Positions 45,361 to 57,105 are shown, counted from the stretch's first letter. The stretch: 64,000 nucleotides of DNA from Selaginella tamariscina (GCA_003024785.1 PUQB01000707.1:1-64000), one strand, 5' to 3'. Numbers and translations: made by a program. Notes: generated by a model from the sequence alone, not told the origin.

Positions 45361-46163
45361 TATCAAGCCACGATCTAGGAACAAGGAAGTGAGCAGGATT
45401 CTAAGAACAAGGAGGCTTGACTCAGGAGCAGGACAGGAACTAAGAACTTAGGAGCAGGATAGGAACTGGAGCAAGATAGCGGAATAAGGGGCAGGATAGC
45501 AAGACAAGAAGCTGGATAGGAACCGGAGCAGGATAGCAGGACTGGGAGCAGGACATGAAGTAGGACAAGGAGCAGGACGGGAACTAGGAACTCAGGAGTA
45601 GGACAAGGCGCAAAATAGGAACCAGGAACTCAGGAGTTATGAGTAGGACAGGATCTAGAAGTAAGACGGGAGCAGGATAGGATCCAGGAGCAAGACAGGA
45701 ATAGGATAGGATCCGGAAGCAAGACAGGAGCAGGACAGGAAGGCGTAGAATAGGATCTAGGAGCAAAACAGGAACAGGATAGGATCCGGGAGCAAGACAG
45801 GAACCAGGAGCAAGACAAGAGTAGGAGGTAAAGAGCAAGACACGAACAAGACAAGAACAAGAATGATCGTAGAATGACTAGTGTTGATAGTAACTGATTG
45901 TACAATAATTAGGTCGGAGCTTTTATGCTCACAACTCCAAGCTAATCTAGTCATAAATCTAATCTAGTCATGAGCTAAAAATAGTGACCCTTATCCTCTA
46001 GGCATATCCTGTAGCATATCCTATAGGCATATCCTATAGCATATCCTATAAGCATATCCTGTAGGAATATCCTATAGGTATATCCTGTAGGAATATCCGG
46101 TAGGAATATCCTGTAACCTGTATCTTGTATCTAGAATTCTGTATCCTGTATCGGGTTGTGACA
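45361..46163 (-). repeat. ChrD3 3' LTR
   Basis: 803 bp. Tandem GGAGCAGGAC/CAAGACAGGA units at 45410-45800. Ends GGTTGTGACA. GGATATGCC-type repeats near 45995-46110 (plus strand: GGCATATCCT). Confidence 0.85.
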
Positions 46164-46174
46164 GTACCTCCTCC

Positions 46175-46850
46175 CTAAAGACGAGTTCCACGAATCTTGG
46201 GACCTGGTTTAGCAGGATAATGCCGATGGAAGGCAGCAACTTTGGAAGAAGCATAGAGTAAGTTGGATGCAGGTTCCCAAGTGCGATCAGTAGGCAAATA
46301 AACATTTCTAATCCACCAAGTATTGAAGTTGGCAGCGATGAAGACGAGCATCAAGGATGGCTACAACTTCGTACTCAGGTTCATTGTCAATGACCACATA
46401 AGGGGAGGAGAAGAAGCACGACTAGGAAGAGAAGAAGGATGATACGGCTCCAACAAGGAGGTATGAAACACATGATGAAGTCTCACCGTAGATGGTAACT
46501 CGAGTCGGAAAGCTATAGGATTGACCTTCACCACAATCCTGTAAGGGCCCAATCGTTGAAAATCCAACTTAGAAGAAGGCCTGTTTGTGCGACGAAGAAG
46601 CCACACGAGATCACCAATCTTGTATGCAGGAACTGGCTGACGATGAGCATCAGCATGATGCTTGTATCGTTCCTGTGCTTGCTGAAGATGAACCTGGAGA
46701 TCCTTGTACCTAACGAAGATGCTGGAGACGATCCTGTACTGCAGGAACAGAAGAAGGAGAAGCAGGAGGAGCAACCTGTAGTGCTGATGAACTAATAGGA
46801 GGTGAATCAGGAGTGGAAAGAACCTGCGGATGTGCTGAGGAACTGACATA
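46175..46850 (-). pseudogene. ChrD3 integrase tail and chromodomain
   Basis: Minus-strand open stretch with 'DLQVHLQQAQERYKHHADAH', 'YKIGDLVWLLRR', 'LDFQRLGPYRIVVKVNPIAF' and 'VFHTSLLEPYHPSSLPSRA', followed by a frameshifted chromodomain (46420-46200, with 'VDSRLHRCQLQYLVD..'-like remains). Better preserved than the ChrD1 copy in the GPY region. Confidence 0.8.
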
Positions 46851-47270
46851 AGATGAATCCTGTCGAGGAGGAATCTTTAACACTAATACAGGATTGGAAG
46901 AACCCTGTATAGGAAATTGTGAACTGAGGAGAGCCTGAGAATGTGCTGACAAACTGACAGGAGGTGGATCCTGTTGAGGAGGAACCTTCGGAAACGCGAA
47001 TTGAGGAGAGCCTGAGAATGTGCTGATGAACTAACAGGAGGTGGATTCTGTTGAGGAAACCTTCGAAAATCGCGAACTGAGGAGAGCCTGAGAATGTGCT
47101 GAGGAACTGACAGGAGGTGGATCCTGTCGAGGAGGAGTCTTCAACACTGATACAGGATTGGAAGAACCCTGTACAGGAATCCGCAAACTTACAAGAGTGG
47201 AGAGAGCCTGTAGATGTGCTGAGAACTGACATGAGGTGTTTCCTGTCGAGGAAGAATCTTCAACTCTGAT
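46800..47270 (-). repeat. ChrD3 expanded tandem spacer
   Basis: The same roughly 100-bp coding-derived units as in ChrD1 (here about four to five), including CCTGTCGAGGAGGA, 'GAGAGCCTGAGAATGTGCTG' and GATACAGGATTGGAAGAA on the plus strand. Confidence 0.85.
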
Positions 47271-47394
47271 ACAGGAACATGCATGTCAATCATGAAGCTT
47301 GTACTGCCTCAAACACTAAGGACGTATCCTGCACGCAGAAAGGTACAAGATTGATCCTAGCTGTCGGAGAGGAAAACATGAGCGTCCTAGACCT

Positions 47395-48742
47395 CTAGTC
47401 GATCTGAGGATTTGCAACCACGAACCATGGCATGCCCAAAACGATGGGAGTCGACCGAGTCTTGATCAAGTTAAAGAAAATCGAACAATTAAATGCGCCA
47501 TGACTGCAAGAGAGAGGTGTGATAGCATGAGTAACTGTGCCTGAAGCAATTAGACGACCATCGGCCACCTCTACAGGAACTGCATGCTTCAACTTCACCA
47601 CCAGAATGCCATGCTGAGTTGCAAAAGTGTAATCCATGAAGCATGCATTTGCAGTAGTGTCTAACAGGGCAAACTCCTTGAGCTCTCGATTGTTGAGGTG
47701 AATGTGTACAGAAAACTTAAGTGATGGAATGGTATGAGCAACACCAATGGAGCCTGCACCGTCGTTTAACTTTGCGGCTCCTAGACGAAGTAGACATTGA
47801 ACTTTAGCTTCAACTTCACACGTCTTGAACTTCTTAGCTTTAGTAGAACATTTTGCCACTTTGTGTCCTGCTTCACCACAATACAAGCATAAGTTCTCAC
47901 TGCGACAACGTTGCTTCTCCACAGCTGAAAGTGGACCACGCTTGTATTTCTCAACCTCCATAGGGACTACTCCAGAAGGTGTCGTAGGAACATGTGCCAC
48001 AGCTGCAGGATTGGCTTGCAGGAACTGCTGATGGGATCTTTCCCGACGACGCTCAAATAAACGGTTGTCGCAGCGAACGGCTTGTTACATGATCTCTGTT
48101 AATGTTTGAGCATCCGATAACATAAGGAGAAGGTCCTTCACGTCATCCCTCAACCCCAAACGGAAGTGTTCGATCAATGCAGTCTTGTCCCATGAAATGT
48201 TCGTGCAAAGTTGCAAAATGTGGATGCATATACGGAAACTGGTCTTGATCCTTGTGTGAGCTTCCGTAACTTCGTGCATGCAGAACGGTACTTATCAGGG
48301 TCTCCAAAGCAGGCTTCAAAGGTAGCCACGAAACCTTCAAAGTCTTCCATCAATGGGTCGTCACGCTCCAACAAGGGGGCAACCCAAGCCCGGGAGATCC
48401 ATTTAGTAAGGATGCCAAAAGACCAACCTTTTGTGCATTAGTCGAGTAGCGGTGTGGTTGCATGCGGATCAAGAGCCGGATCTGATTCAGGAAACCTTGG
48501 AAATTGGCACGATTGCCACTGAACTTTTTTGGCATGCTGATCTTTGGCTCTGAAAAAAAGTTTTGATGGAGAGGAAACCATGGATGCTTGAGAAAGAGCT
48601 TGCGCAATAGCCTTGGAGGATGCATCAGCAGCTGCATGCACTGCGTTAGTGGAACCTTGCAAATCTAGGACCATTTGGCGTAAAGTGGTCAGCTCATGAA
48701 GTAACATTTGGTGCTCACGTTGAAATTGCTCAAAACGGCCAT
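47395..48742 (-). pseudogene. ChrD3 gag and protease
   Basis: Start at 48742. Gag blocks 'MLLHELTTLRQMVLDLQGST', 'SEPKISMPKKFSGN', 'RDDVKDLLLMLSDAQT', a frameshifted middle, then an open 201-codon part (48000-47395) with the CCHC knuckle CLYCGEAGHKVAKC and the protease. The protease active site reads LDTTAN where ChrD1 and ChrD2 have LDTGAN, so the conserved Gly is lost. It ends with 'RSTPIVLGMPWFVVANPQID'. Confidence 0.8.
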
Positions 48743-48831
48743 GATCTATGAAAGAAAAAAAAAAGGAGGAAAACGAAGGAGAGGAACCAAGGGAAAAAAA
48801 AAGTAATCAAAAATCGGGGAGCTATAAAAGT

Positions 48832-48843
48832 AGTTACTATCAA
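48832..48843 (-). promoter_or_regulatory. Candidate self-primer binding site of ChrD3
   Basis: TTGATAGTAACT on the minus strand, two bases (TT) from the 5' LTR end at 48846. Perfect complement of the LTR segment 49355-49366. Confidence 0.7.
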
Positions 48844-48845
48844 AA

Positions 48846-49604
48846 TGTCAAGCCACGATCCAGGAACAAGGAAGTGAGCAAGATTCTAAGAACAAGGAGG
48901 CTTGCTCAGGGCAGACAGGAACTAAAAACTTAGGAGCAGGATAGGAACTAGAGTAGGATAGCGAAATAAGGAGCAGGATAGGAAATGGAGCAGGATAGCA
49001 ACTAGAAGTAGGACATGAAGTAGGACAAGGAGTAGGACAAGGAGTAGGACGGGAACTAGGAACTCAGGAGTAGGACAAGACGCAAAATAGGAACCAAGAA
49101 CTCAGGAGTCATGAGTAGGACAGGATCTAGGAGTAAGACGGGAGCAGGATAAAGATCCAGGAGCAAGATAGGAACATGATAGGATCCAGGAGCAAGATAG
49201 AGCAGGCAGGAAGGCGCAGAACAGGATCCAAGAGCAAGACAAGAACAGGATAGGATCCGGGAGCAAGACAGGAACCAGGAGCAAGACAAGAGCAGGAGGC
49301 AAAGAGCAAGACACGAACAAGACAAGAACAAGAATGATCGTAGAATGACTGGTGTTGATAGTAACTGATTGTACAACAATTAAGTCGGAGCTTTTATGCT
49401 CACAACTCCAAGCTAATTTGGTCATAAGTCTAATCTAGTCATGAGTCTAATCTAGTCATGAGCTAAAATAAAATAGTGACCCTTATCCTCTAGGCATATC
49501 CTATAGGCATATCCTGTAGGAATATCCTATGGGTATATCCTGTAGGAATATCCTGTAACTGTATCCTGTATCCGGAATTCTGTATCCTGTATCGGATTGT
49601 GACA
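48846..49604 (-). repeat. ChrD3 5' LTR
   Basis: 759 bp, TGTCAAGCCACG to GGATTGTGACA on the plus strand, followed by TTGGC. The TATA motif CATAAAAGC (minus strand, near 49390-49400) is present. Confidence 0.9.
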
Positions 49605-50237
49605 TTGGCAATAAGTGGTTTCATGGTCGTCTTCTCCTTTGGTTTCAAACGGTAATTCAGGCGGCTGCAATAATCAACCTGGAGGTTGCAGGGACTTACA
49701 ACGTCTACGTGCATGAGGCTGGGAATACCGTGACAAAATTAAGTACACTAGCTTTTCATGTTCAAGTTTAACTTGGTCTATGTGGCAGGATAACTTGTTG
49801 GTTCTATTCGTGATGCAAAGCTCTGAGAAGAAGTCGAAGAAGCCAAACCCTCTGGCATTGATGGAACACGATGCCGACCGTTTTCAAGAAGCTTGGTAAG
49901 GAAGTTCTTTGCTTTGTTTATCCTAGTGGAAGTTTGTACGGGATGATGATTCAACCGAAGAGTGTTCGACTCATGCAGCTTTTAATCGAGCGTCTCAGTA
50001 AACCTGGCAACCTTGTCTGGATATTAGTTCCGGAACCGGATCATCGCTGTTAGCTACCGTCAAGCTCGAAAGAAATATTGTAGGAACGAGAAGAGTTTCG
50101 AACTCTCTAGGTTGGCAACAAACAAGCTCGCAGAGAACATTTGACCTGAGGAAATACCAACTCAGACACCTCCACGTCCAAGCCTAGTTGGTGATCGAGA
50201 ATTGCAGCTTTGCTTAAAGAGGAAAAAGAAACTTTAA
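49605..50237 (+). pseudogene. Second gene of the MULE, 3' part
   Basis: Continues the frame broken by ChrD3: 'NKWFHGRLLLWFQTVIQAAA', 'INLEVAGTYNVYVHEAG', later 'SSEKKSKKPNPLALMEHDAD', 'LGKEVLCFVYPSGSLYGMMI', 'RLMQLLIERLSKPGNLVWIL', 'VPEPDHR', then 'RKKYCRNEKSFELSRLATNK' and a basic end with stop at 50235-50237. Frameshifts near 49620, 49760 and 49900, and a stop at about 50140. A possible intron ends GTGGCAG near 49790. No family recognised. Confidence 0.4.
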
Positions 50238-50329
50238 CTAGTGTGTATTGAGTAATAAGTTAACTAATATAAAAAAGAATAAGGTAGAAATACAACTGTT
50301 TACTTGAAAAAAAAATTTGCCAACTAGAA

Positions 50330-50392
50330 GGAATATTCTAGAATATTCGAGCCCATGCCTCCTGGGCCCCAAGCTCCAGAACGGCGGCACTC
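50330..50392 (-). repeat. Right terminal inverted repeat of the MULE
   Basis: On the minus strand GAGTGCCGCC, then 'GGAGCTTGGGGCCCAGGAGG', then AATATTCTAGAATATTC. It is the inverted counterpart of 11941-11990 and is followed on the plus strand by GTTTGCAAC (50393-50401), the second copy of the 9-bp duplication. Confidence 0.5.
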
Positions 50393-50401
50393 GTTTGCAA
50401 C

Positions 50402-50579
50402 ATTGGATTAAGCAAAAGGATTTAAAAGCAGGGTTAACATAAAACATCTCTAAATACTCATGGGATTTAACATCGTAGAAAGTTTGACGAGGTTATGACG
50501 TTGGATTTTAATCTTTGTTCCTCTGGTACTCCAATGTTTTGTGTTCTCTACTTGAAAAATCAGTACGTATACATCAATA

Positions 50580-50627
<48 letters not shown>

Positions 50628-52036
50628 ATATATGCTATTGAGGATATATATTTATAATCTGCTTTTCTTTATAGATATTAAAATAATTATTTTAAATTAT
50701 ATTGTTATAACTATTTTTTTTTTTTTAATTTTTTACTTTTGATTTTTTGAATAAGTGATACGTTCATATATGAAATAAATATAACTAGAAAAGAAGTTTC
50801 AAATAAGTGATTATCATTCATATAATAAGATTCCAAAAAATTATGAAGTTGAAGGCCAAAGTTTACTTTGTAACTAGGTAAATTTACGAATAAAATTTAT
50901 TTAAATTTTGAACTTCTATATTTATATATGATTTTAGTTTTAAACTTCATGCACGAAAATTCAAATTAAATTTATATTTAAAAGATTAATAAGAAATTAT
51001 AAATTATATTTAACTTTAAAACAAATTGAATTAAACATATATATTACAATATCATATAGTTATTAAATACGATGACATTTACTAATATCATTATTTATAA
51101 TATTTATAACAATTTACTAAAACGCTCATTAATTTAAATTTTTAAAAATATATTAAAAATGTAAGTTGAAATTTTAGGGTACTATATAAAAGCTCAAGCA
51201 TATAAATAAAATTTAAGAAAAGAACCTAGAGCAGGTTCCCCATAGGAATTTGCAAGGCCTAGGCCAAACAGATTCCTTATATGGTGAGAGCAGCGAGTAT
51301 TTAAGACACGATCCGGTTAATTAATAAAATATTTAATATATTAACTTTTTAATATGTAACTTATATATTAATAAATCTAGCAGATTCTCGTATGAAAAAT
51401 CGGCCGTAAGGTATATGAGATTCCTACAATAGTATGCATACTCCATAACATAACATACATCACATGTATACACACACGCACGTAGACACACTATTTCCTT
51501 TGTTAACATTGTGTTGGTTTAGGCTGGAAAGGAAACCCCAGGTAGTCAGTGTGAGACTACGGACTATGGTCTCACACTATCTCACGCTGAAATTTCATCC
51601 GCTCCTTTTATATTCTTTAATAGATAGAATAATTTATTAGACAATTTAATTTATTAATTTTGTAATGTGTTACTAAGATATGAAATTTAAATAGTCCCCT
51701 TGGCATCACGTAGTCTCACACTGAAAATTTAAATTCACATCTTAGTAACACATTACAAAAATTAATAAATTAAATTATCAAAAAAATATTATTCTATCTA
51801 TTATAAATATAAAACATAAAAATTATATCATACATCCTTAAAGTGTAAATCAACAAAAATGCAAAACTAGGGTACTGCAAATAATTACAGGTGGCTCAAC
51901 CTTAAATTTAGAAGCCTTTTAATTTAAATAAAGTCAAAAGTGAACTTAATTTAAACTAAGAATGTACATAATATTAATATTAAAATTATCACTAAACTTA
52001 ATTTCAGAAATAAGAAAATGAGAAATGAATATAGAA
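50402..52036. other. AT-rich spacer with TA microsatellite and a foldback repeat
   Basis: No genes seen. A (TA)n run lies at about 50586-50634 with a short interruption. A foldback repeat lies at about 51590-51840 (listed separately). Remaining sequence is AT-rich without coding character. Confidence 0.6.
51590..51840. repeat. Foldback inverted repeat, arms of about 90 bp
   Basis: The left arm (about 51605-51690, including AATAGATAGAATAATTTATT and TTTTGTAATGTGTTACTAAG) is complementary to the right arm (about 51738-51825). The loop carries 'GGCATCACGTAGTCTCACAC'. The word GTGTGAGACTACG also occurs just outside, at about 51549-51561. This could be a MITE-like foldback or the precursor of a small RNA. 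Confidence 0.6.
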
Positions 52037-52039
52037 TAA

Positions 52040-52693
52040 GGAAAATTACATTTATACTCCTCAAATTTATTACATTTACATATATACCCGTGGAAATTTT
52101 ATATTTACATATATACGCTTTAAAGTTTATATATACCCTTAAAAAACTTCAATCATAATTTTTTTTTAAAATAATAATATTAAGTAAAAATATTTTTTTA
52201 TATATGTTTTAATTTTAAATTAAAATATTATGAATTAAATAATTTTAATTAAAATTTATATTTACATATATACTTCTGAAACTTCAATTTAAAACTTCAT
52301 AAAATTTTAAAATTGAAAATTAAAAAAATATTTTTAAAAAATTGATAAACATTATAATAATTTATATTTTATTATTTTAGGTCCAAAATACAATTTATTA
52401 AACATTTGTATCAATATAATATAATTATTTTTAAAAATATTCCATATGACATATTTAACATTTTAACACTTAATAAACTTTAATTATTTCATTTGTAATA
52501 TATTATGAATTAAAAATATATTTTAGTTAATATTGTTTTAAAAAGGGTATTATTTTTATATATGTTTACGATTGAAGTTTTAAAGGGTATATCATCAATT
52601 TAAAACTTTCGGAGGGATATATATGTAATATAAAAGTTCTAATAATATATATGCAAATATGATAAATTTCACATGTATAAATGTAATTTTCCC
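52040..52693. mobile_element. Tourist-like MITE (PIF/Harbinger type)
   Basis: 654 bp with terminal inverted repeats (left GGAAAATTACATTTATA, right on the minus strand GGGAAAATTACATTTATA) that stay similar for over 100 bp inward ('CATATATAC', 'ACCCTTTAAAACTTCAATC'). Flanked by TAA on both sides (52037-52039 and 52694-52696). A TAA/TTA duplication is the mark of PIF/Harbinger-derived elements. No coding capacity. Confidence 0.7.
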
Positions 52694-52696
52694 TAA

Positions 52697-55472
52697 AGGA
52701 GGTTAAAAGGTAAGTTTATGTAAGGTAAGTGAAGAAATGACTTTGAAACTATATTTTATAATCAAATACGATTGATAACAATGCAAAAGTTAACTTGGAT
52801 TATAAATTAATAATTTTGTAAGGCACAAACACTACAACACATGTATATATAAGTCATGTGGTACTTAAGGGTTTAATTAAATCACATGGCTTGTAAAACC
52901 TTGTGTATGTCAAGCACACCATGCTCAAGTATATGCTAGATTGCAATACTCACTACATACATATCCACAATTCACATGAATTCTATAGTATGAAAGTGAT
53001 GATTATAACATATGTTTATATTTATATGTACCATAGTTTTTTTTTATATAGTTACGAGGCCATTTATGAGTATAATTGTGTGTGTGTATGTCTACATACA
53101 CACACACACACACACATGTTAAGGTCTATATACTATGCAAAACACTAAATTTATCTATTGTTATTGTTAATAATTATATTAAATTTAATGATTAGACACA
53201 TTTTTCTACTTCCAACTTCACGTGTGGAAGTTTGGAAATGTAATACTTAACTAACAAGTTTAGTACACATAACACGAGTAATTTCATTTTTTCACAGGGC
53301 CAAACATTTAAATTAATTTGCCTTAAATTTGAACGATCCTTCGAAATTAACATTCAATCTTTATTATAATTACTAAATATATTAAAATACATAGTTTAGA
53401 AGGTAATCATAAAATAATTAGAATATCTTAATAATATTTATAACATAACTAAATCTTTCAAAAATATATTCTAAAACATTAAAAAGGTTTTTAAGAAAAA
53501 TCTTTAAAATTGGTCAATCTTTCTGTAACATTGTCTTTTGCCTACCACATAAAATTAACAAATAAATATATTAAAAGATTTTATTATTTATTACTAACTA
53601 TTACTTATAATAATAATAGTAAAACCTCTTACCTAAGATTACTTAAAATTCAAGTGAAAAATTTATCACTCTAAAATTAAGAATTATATATATATATATA
53701 AAATTTAAACATTATTAAGGTCTATTATAGGTTGATGAATGTTTTAAATATGGTAATATATGCTAATTTTATAGTTATTTACTTATATAATTCTAAAGTT
53801 AACAAGAGAACTATATGTTATACAGTTTAATTTAAATTTAAATGATAAATTTAAAATATTATCATTTTGATTTTAAAATTAATAGTGTGATTTTCATGTT
53901 AAATGTCAATCCCATTAATTAATTTAAATATTAAAATTTATTTAAAATGTTGTGATGAATTCTACGTGTTGTTACTGTGTTGCCTTTACTATTTATATAT
54001 TGCAATCAATTCACTTAGTTTAATTTATTTACTTTAGTTCTAATTTTTTTATTAGCTGATTTCCTAATCACCTTAATATTGTAATTTTATAACTATTTAA
54101 TACATTTAAGCTATAAAAAATAAATATTGTAAATGTATATTTTAAACTTTATAAAAGATTATCTTAAGTAACTTAAAACTTAATCTAAATGAATTGAAGG
54201 TTACCTTATGAAAATTCTTAAGAATATACTCAATGTTAAAGCATCTCAACTCGTTAAGAAGGTTATATTTTATTATAGAAAAAAATATTAAATTGGATAA
54301 AAATGTGTAAATAGAATATTAATTCACTTACGGAAGTGGAGTGAATATTGATTAAGACCTGCAGTTAAAATCCCATTTATTTAACTTCCTTATAAAATAA
54401 AGTAAGTCCTTGTCCTATTTTATACAACTAATTAACTCACGCGTGGTATGCGAGGTTCACTCTGGATAAGTAATTTTTATATTTTATGTATTGAGCATAA
54501 TATTTAATAATTTAATATATACCTCATTAATTTATATAATATTTCAATATATTTTAAATTTTTGTTGTTGAATTAATTTAGGCCTTCTTTTTTAGAAAAC
54601 ATTTTGTAAGCTTTGAAATTCTGACTTAATGATGTTTATTTAATTTATTAAAATTTTAAATAATTTTATAAGGTTTTTTAAAAATTTATATAATAAAAAA
54701 AAATCATAACTAAGTAAAATTATTAAATATTAAAAGTAAATTTACTACCATAAAATAAACTCGATAAATTTAAAAATGATAAAGTATTAAAGGTTATATA
54801 TTTTAATATATGAGTATCAATTGTATATATCCAATTGTAGTAGATATGTATATTTGTAACATTAATTAATCAATAATTAATAGTTATTTAACTGAACATC
54901 TACTTCTTATCATTAAACAAATCAAATATAAGATTGAATTAACAATATACATATAATATACTCTTTATGTTTACATCCAGTCCACCTAGTTTAAATATTA
55001 AGAAGTCAGCTTATTTAATTAGTAACAAATAATTTAATTTGATTAATTTATCTGATATATATAGTACAGCAAAAATACAGTTTTACTTATATTTATTTGT
55101 TTTGTTACAATGTGATTACAACACGTATATAAACTTTTACACACACACACACACACACATTACATCTCTCTCTACACACAGACACACACCCAGTAATGTT
55201 TTTTTTTTTCAATAAGTTTTGTGCGAAATTACAGTTTGCCTAAATGTGTGGTTCTTAAACACCGTCTGTAAAAGTCCATCAAACTATAAAAACCAACTTG
55301 TCAAAACCTGCTGCTCTTCCTCCTTAACCATGTTTGCCTTAGTCAGCAGAATGGACAGTACTAATAGTAATTGTAAAGCTTTGATATAAATATCAATTTT
55401 TAGCCAAGATATTAATTATGCCATTAAAAAACCTGTGTTCGCAAATTATTTCCTGTCTCTCTCTGGCGAATG
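52697..55472. other. AT-rich spacer
   Basis: No convincing gene on either strand. CA microsatellites at about 53096-53116 and 55140-55160. Some short AT-rich inverted repeats. The last 100 bp would hold the 3' UTR of the gene ending at 55473. Confidence 0.6.
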
Positions 55473-57105
55473 TTACAGTATCGAACATGAACACTTGTTA
55501 TGCTTTGATGAGTCCGATTGCTGCTTCTCTGCATTCATCCCAAAACACACACACATTATGTATGCATGTAGAGACAGTGTGATGCATTAGCTGGGAGTGT
55601 GCCAATTCAAAGTCTTGCATGCATATTTTGTACCAGAAAGAAAGCGATGTGAGTATAGTGTATACATGCATATATGTACATGTGTCTGTATTCCTATATT
55701 TATCAATGTTATCAAAACATGGATATATGAACGTATATATAAGGATGGTGACATGTAATGGAGATGAGGAAGTAAACGGTCCTGAATTGATGTGTGAGAA
55801 GAGAGAGAGAATATAAATATCAGGCTTGCGTACATGAAATGTGAGTATACATGTGTCTATATTCGTATGTCTACAAACACATAGTGGAAAGAGAGGATGT
55901 CAACATCTACTCATACTATGTCGTGTATAAAACAATATACGTCTGTATAACCTACATACATATGTAAACGTGTACCCATATAAACAATGCTAATACCCTA
56001 ACTGGCGCACAGAGAGTTCTTTGTATGAATACAGAAAATATAGAGAAGCATATAAAGAATACCACTAGGCACTCCGCATTTAAGAGACAGGGAAATCTAT
56101 TTGCGTATGTTCAAAGAGGAACTGTGAAAGAGAGCGGCCAACACCATGACTGGTACATTTTCTAATATAATGCTAAGAACACCATTATATATAACATACC
56201 GTTTCCTTTGTCAATGGACGGAGGACGAACGACAACATGCATGGTGATGACTCCACCGGGAAGCTCTCCAACTGGGACTCTCGATTCGGACAACGTCTTG
56301 CTGTTCTCGAGCACCTTGCCAGCATTTATCAACTTCATATCGTTCACTGTCTTCGGCCCATTCTCTTTCTCTATAAAGCCCAGAAAACCACTAAGAACAT
56401 GTGTACACATGCCAAAGAAAAATATGCACACATATACTGCAAATATATATACTTATTGTTTAAGTGTATGCTGTTCTGTTTTATATAGCACTTAATGTTA
56501 CATAGATTAAACGTGAGAACAAACTTATTGATAAGTGCACATCTATATCAGTAACTCATGCTATATATTTGTTATAAATATACATTAAACAATTCTAAAG
56601 AAGATAACATATATATTGCTATTCAATGTTGTACAGCTATAACGTTTTTAAATACATGTGCGCGTGTGCTTGTTATTGAGTCTCAGAAATGTTACAGTAA
56701 TAAATAGTAAAATACCCAGACGCGTACTGTGAATACACAGTATATAAAACACCAACATACTCATATAGAAAAATACATACGCTGTTATCTAAATGTACTA
56801 TCAGATAAAGACACATACACAGAGACTTGTAGAGACGAAAATCCTAAAATAGCAAATAAACATACCATAAAAATGGAACTATGGTCGGAAAAGTATCTGA
56901 AGAGATGCATATTGTTACTTTTCAATAGACTCAATTTGTGACACAACTAGCATAAATATAAGAATTAAATACCTTGAGGCCACTGGGCAATGATGCTCTC
57001 CTTGAGAGTAGCAATGGTGGTAGCCGGAGCGTACTTATAAGGCCCAATATCAGTACCATCGATGAGCCGGAACTTTAGCTCCAACAACTCCTGTCCTGCT
57101 GCCAT
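55473..57105 (-). CDS. MUB: Membrane-anchored ubiquitin-fold protein
   Basis: Three exons: 57105-56973, 56370-56200 and 55528-55473. All introns have GT-AG ends (GGTATTT, GGTATGT donors; TTTATAG, AATGCAG acceptors) and are phase 1, giving 119 residues with no stop. It begins MAAGQELLELKFRLIDGTDI, has 'IGPYKYAPATTIATLKESII' and 'EKENGPKTVNDMKLINAGKV', then 'LENSKTLSESRVPV' and 'GGVITMHVVVRPP', which is the plant MUB ubiquitin-like fold. The end is KHNKCSCSIL: a CaaX box (CSIL, Leu last, so geranylgeranylation is likely) with an extra Cys for palmitoylation. MUBs are lipid-anchored at the plasma membrane and bind E2 ubiquitin-conjugating enzymes. The length is normal for the family (about 117-124). 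It is downstream of, and on the same strand as, the thiamin pyrophosphokinase gene. Confidence 0.95.

Larger units (their letters stand above)
45361..49604 (-). mobile_element. ChrD3: non-autonomous chromovirus, same deletion as ChrD1
   Basis: Reverse orientation, 3' LTR 45361-46163, 5' LTR 48846-49604, perfect target duplication TTGGC (45356-45360 and 49605-49609). Contains gag, protease, the expanded tandem spacer, integrase tail and chromodomain. RT, RNase H and the integrase core are missing. The junction, with CATCAGCACTACAGGTTGCT-like sequence on the minus strand near 46765-46795, is the same as in ChrD1 at 8258-8285. The left LTR end has TATCA instead of TGTCA. Confidence 0.9.
11941..50392 (-). 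mobile_element. Decayed Mutator-like element (MULE) loaded with nested insertions
   Basis: Evidence for one ancestral DNA transposon: a 9-bp direct repeat at both outer edges; outer termini that are degenerate inverted repeats (GGGTCTCAGC.. left, GAGTGCCGCC.. right on the opposite strand), aligned without gaps and matching at about 16 of the 22 positions in their inner part, both followed by AATATTCTA; and a reverse-strand transposase relic reading toward the left end. All chromoviruses and GypA LTRs between 14664 and 49604 sit inside it. About 6.3 kb of MULE sequence remains: 11941-14663, 21042-21813, 22501-22598, 30625-31138, 36553-37015, 44381-45360 and 49605-50392. That is a reasonable MULE size. 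An alternative is two separate related elements whose inner ends are lost. Confidence 0.6.

Noticed and set aside
50580-50742. Open frame across the TA microsatellite
   Set aside because: Pure low-complexity Ile/Tyr repeat. Not a gene.
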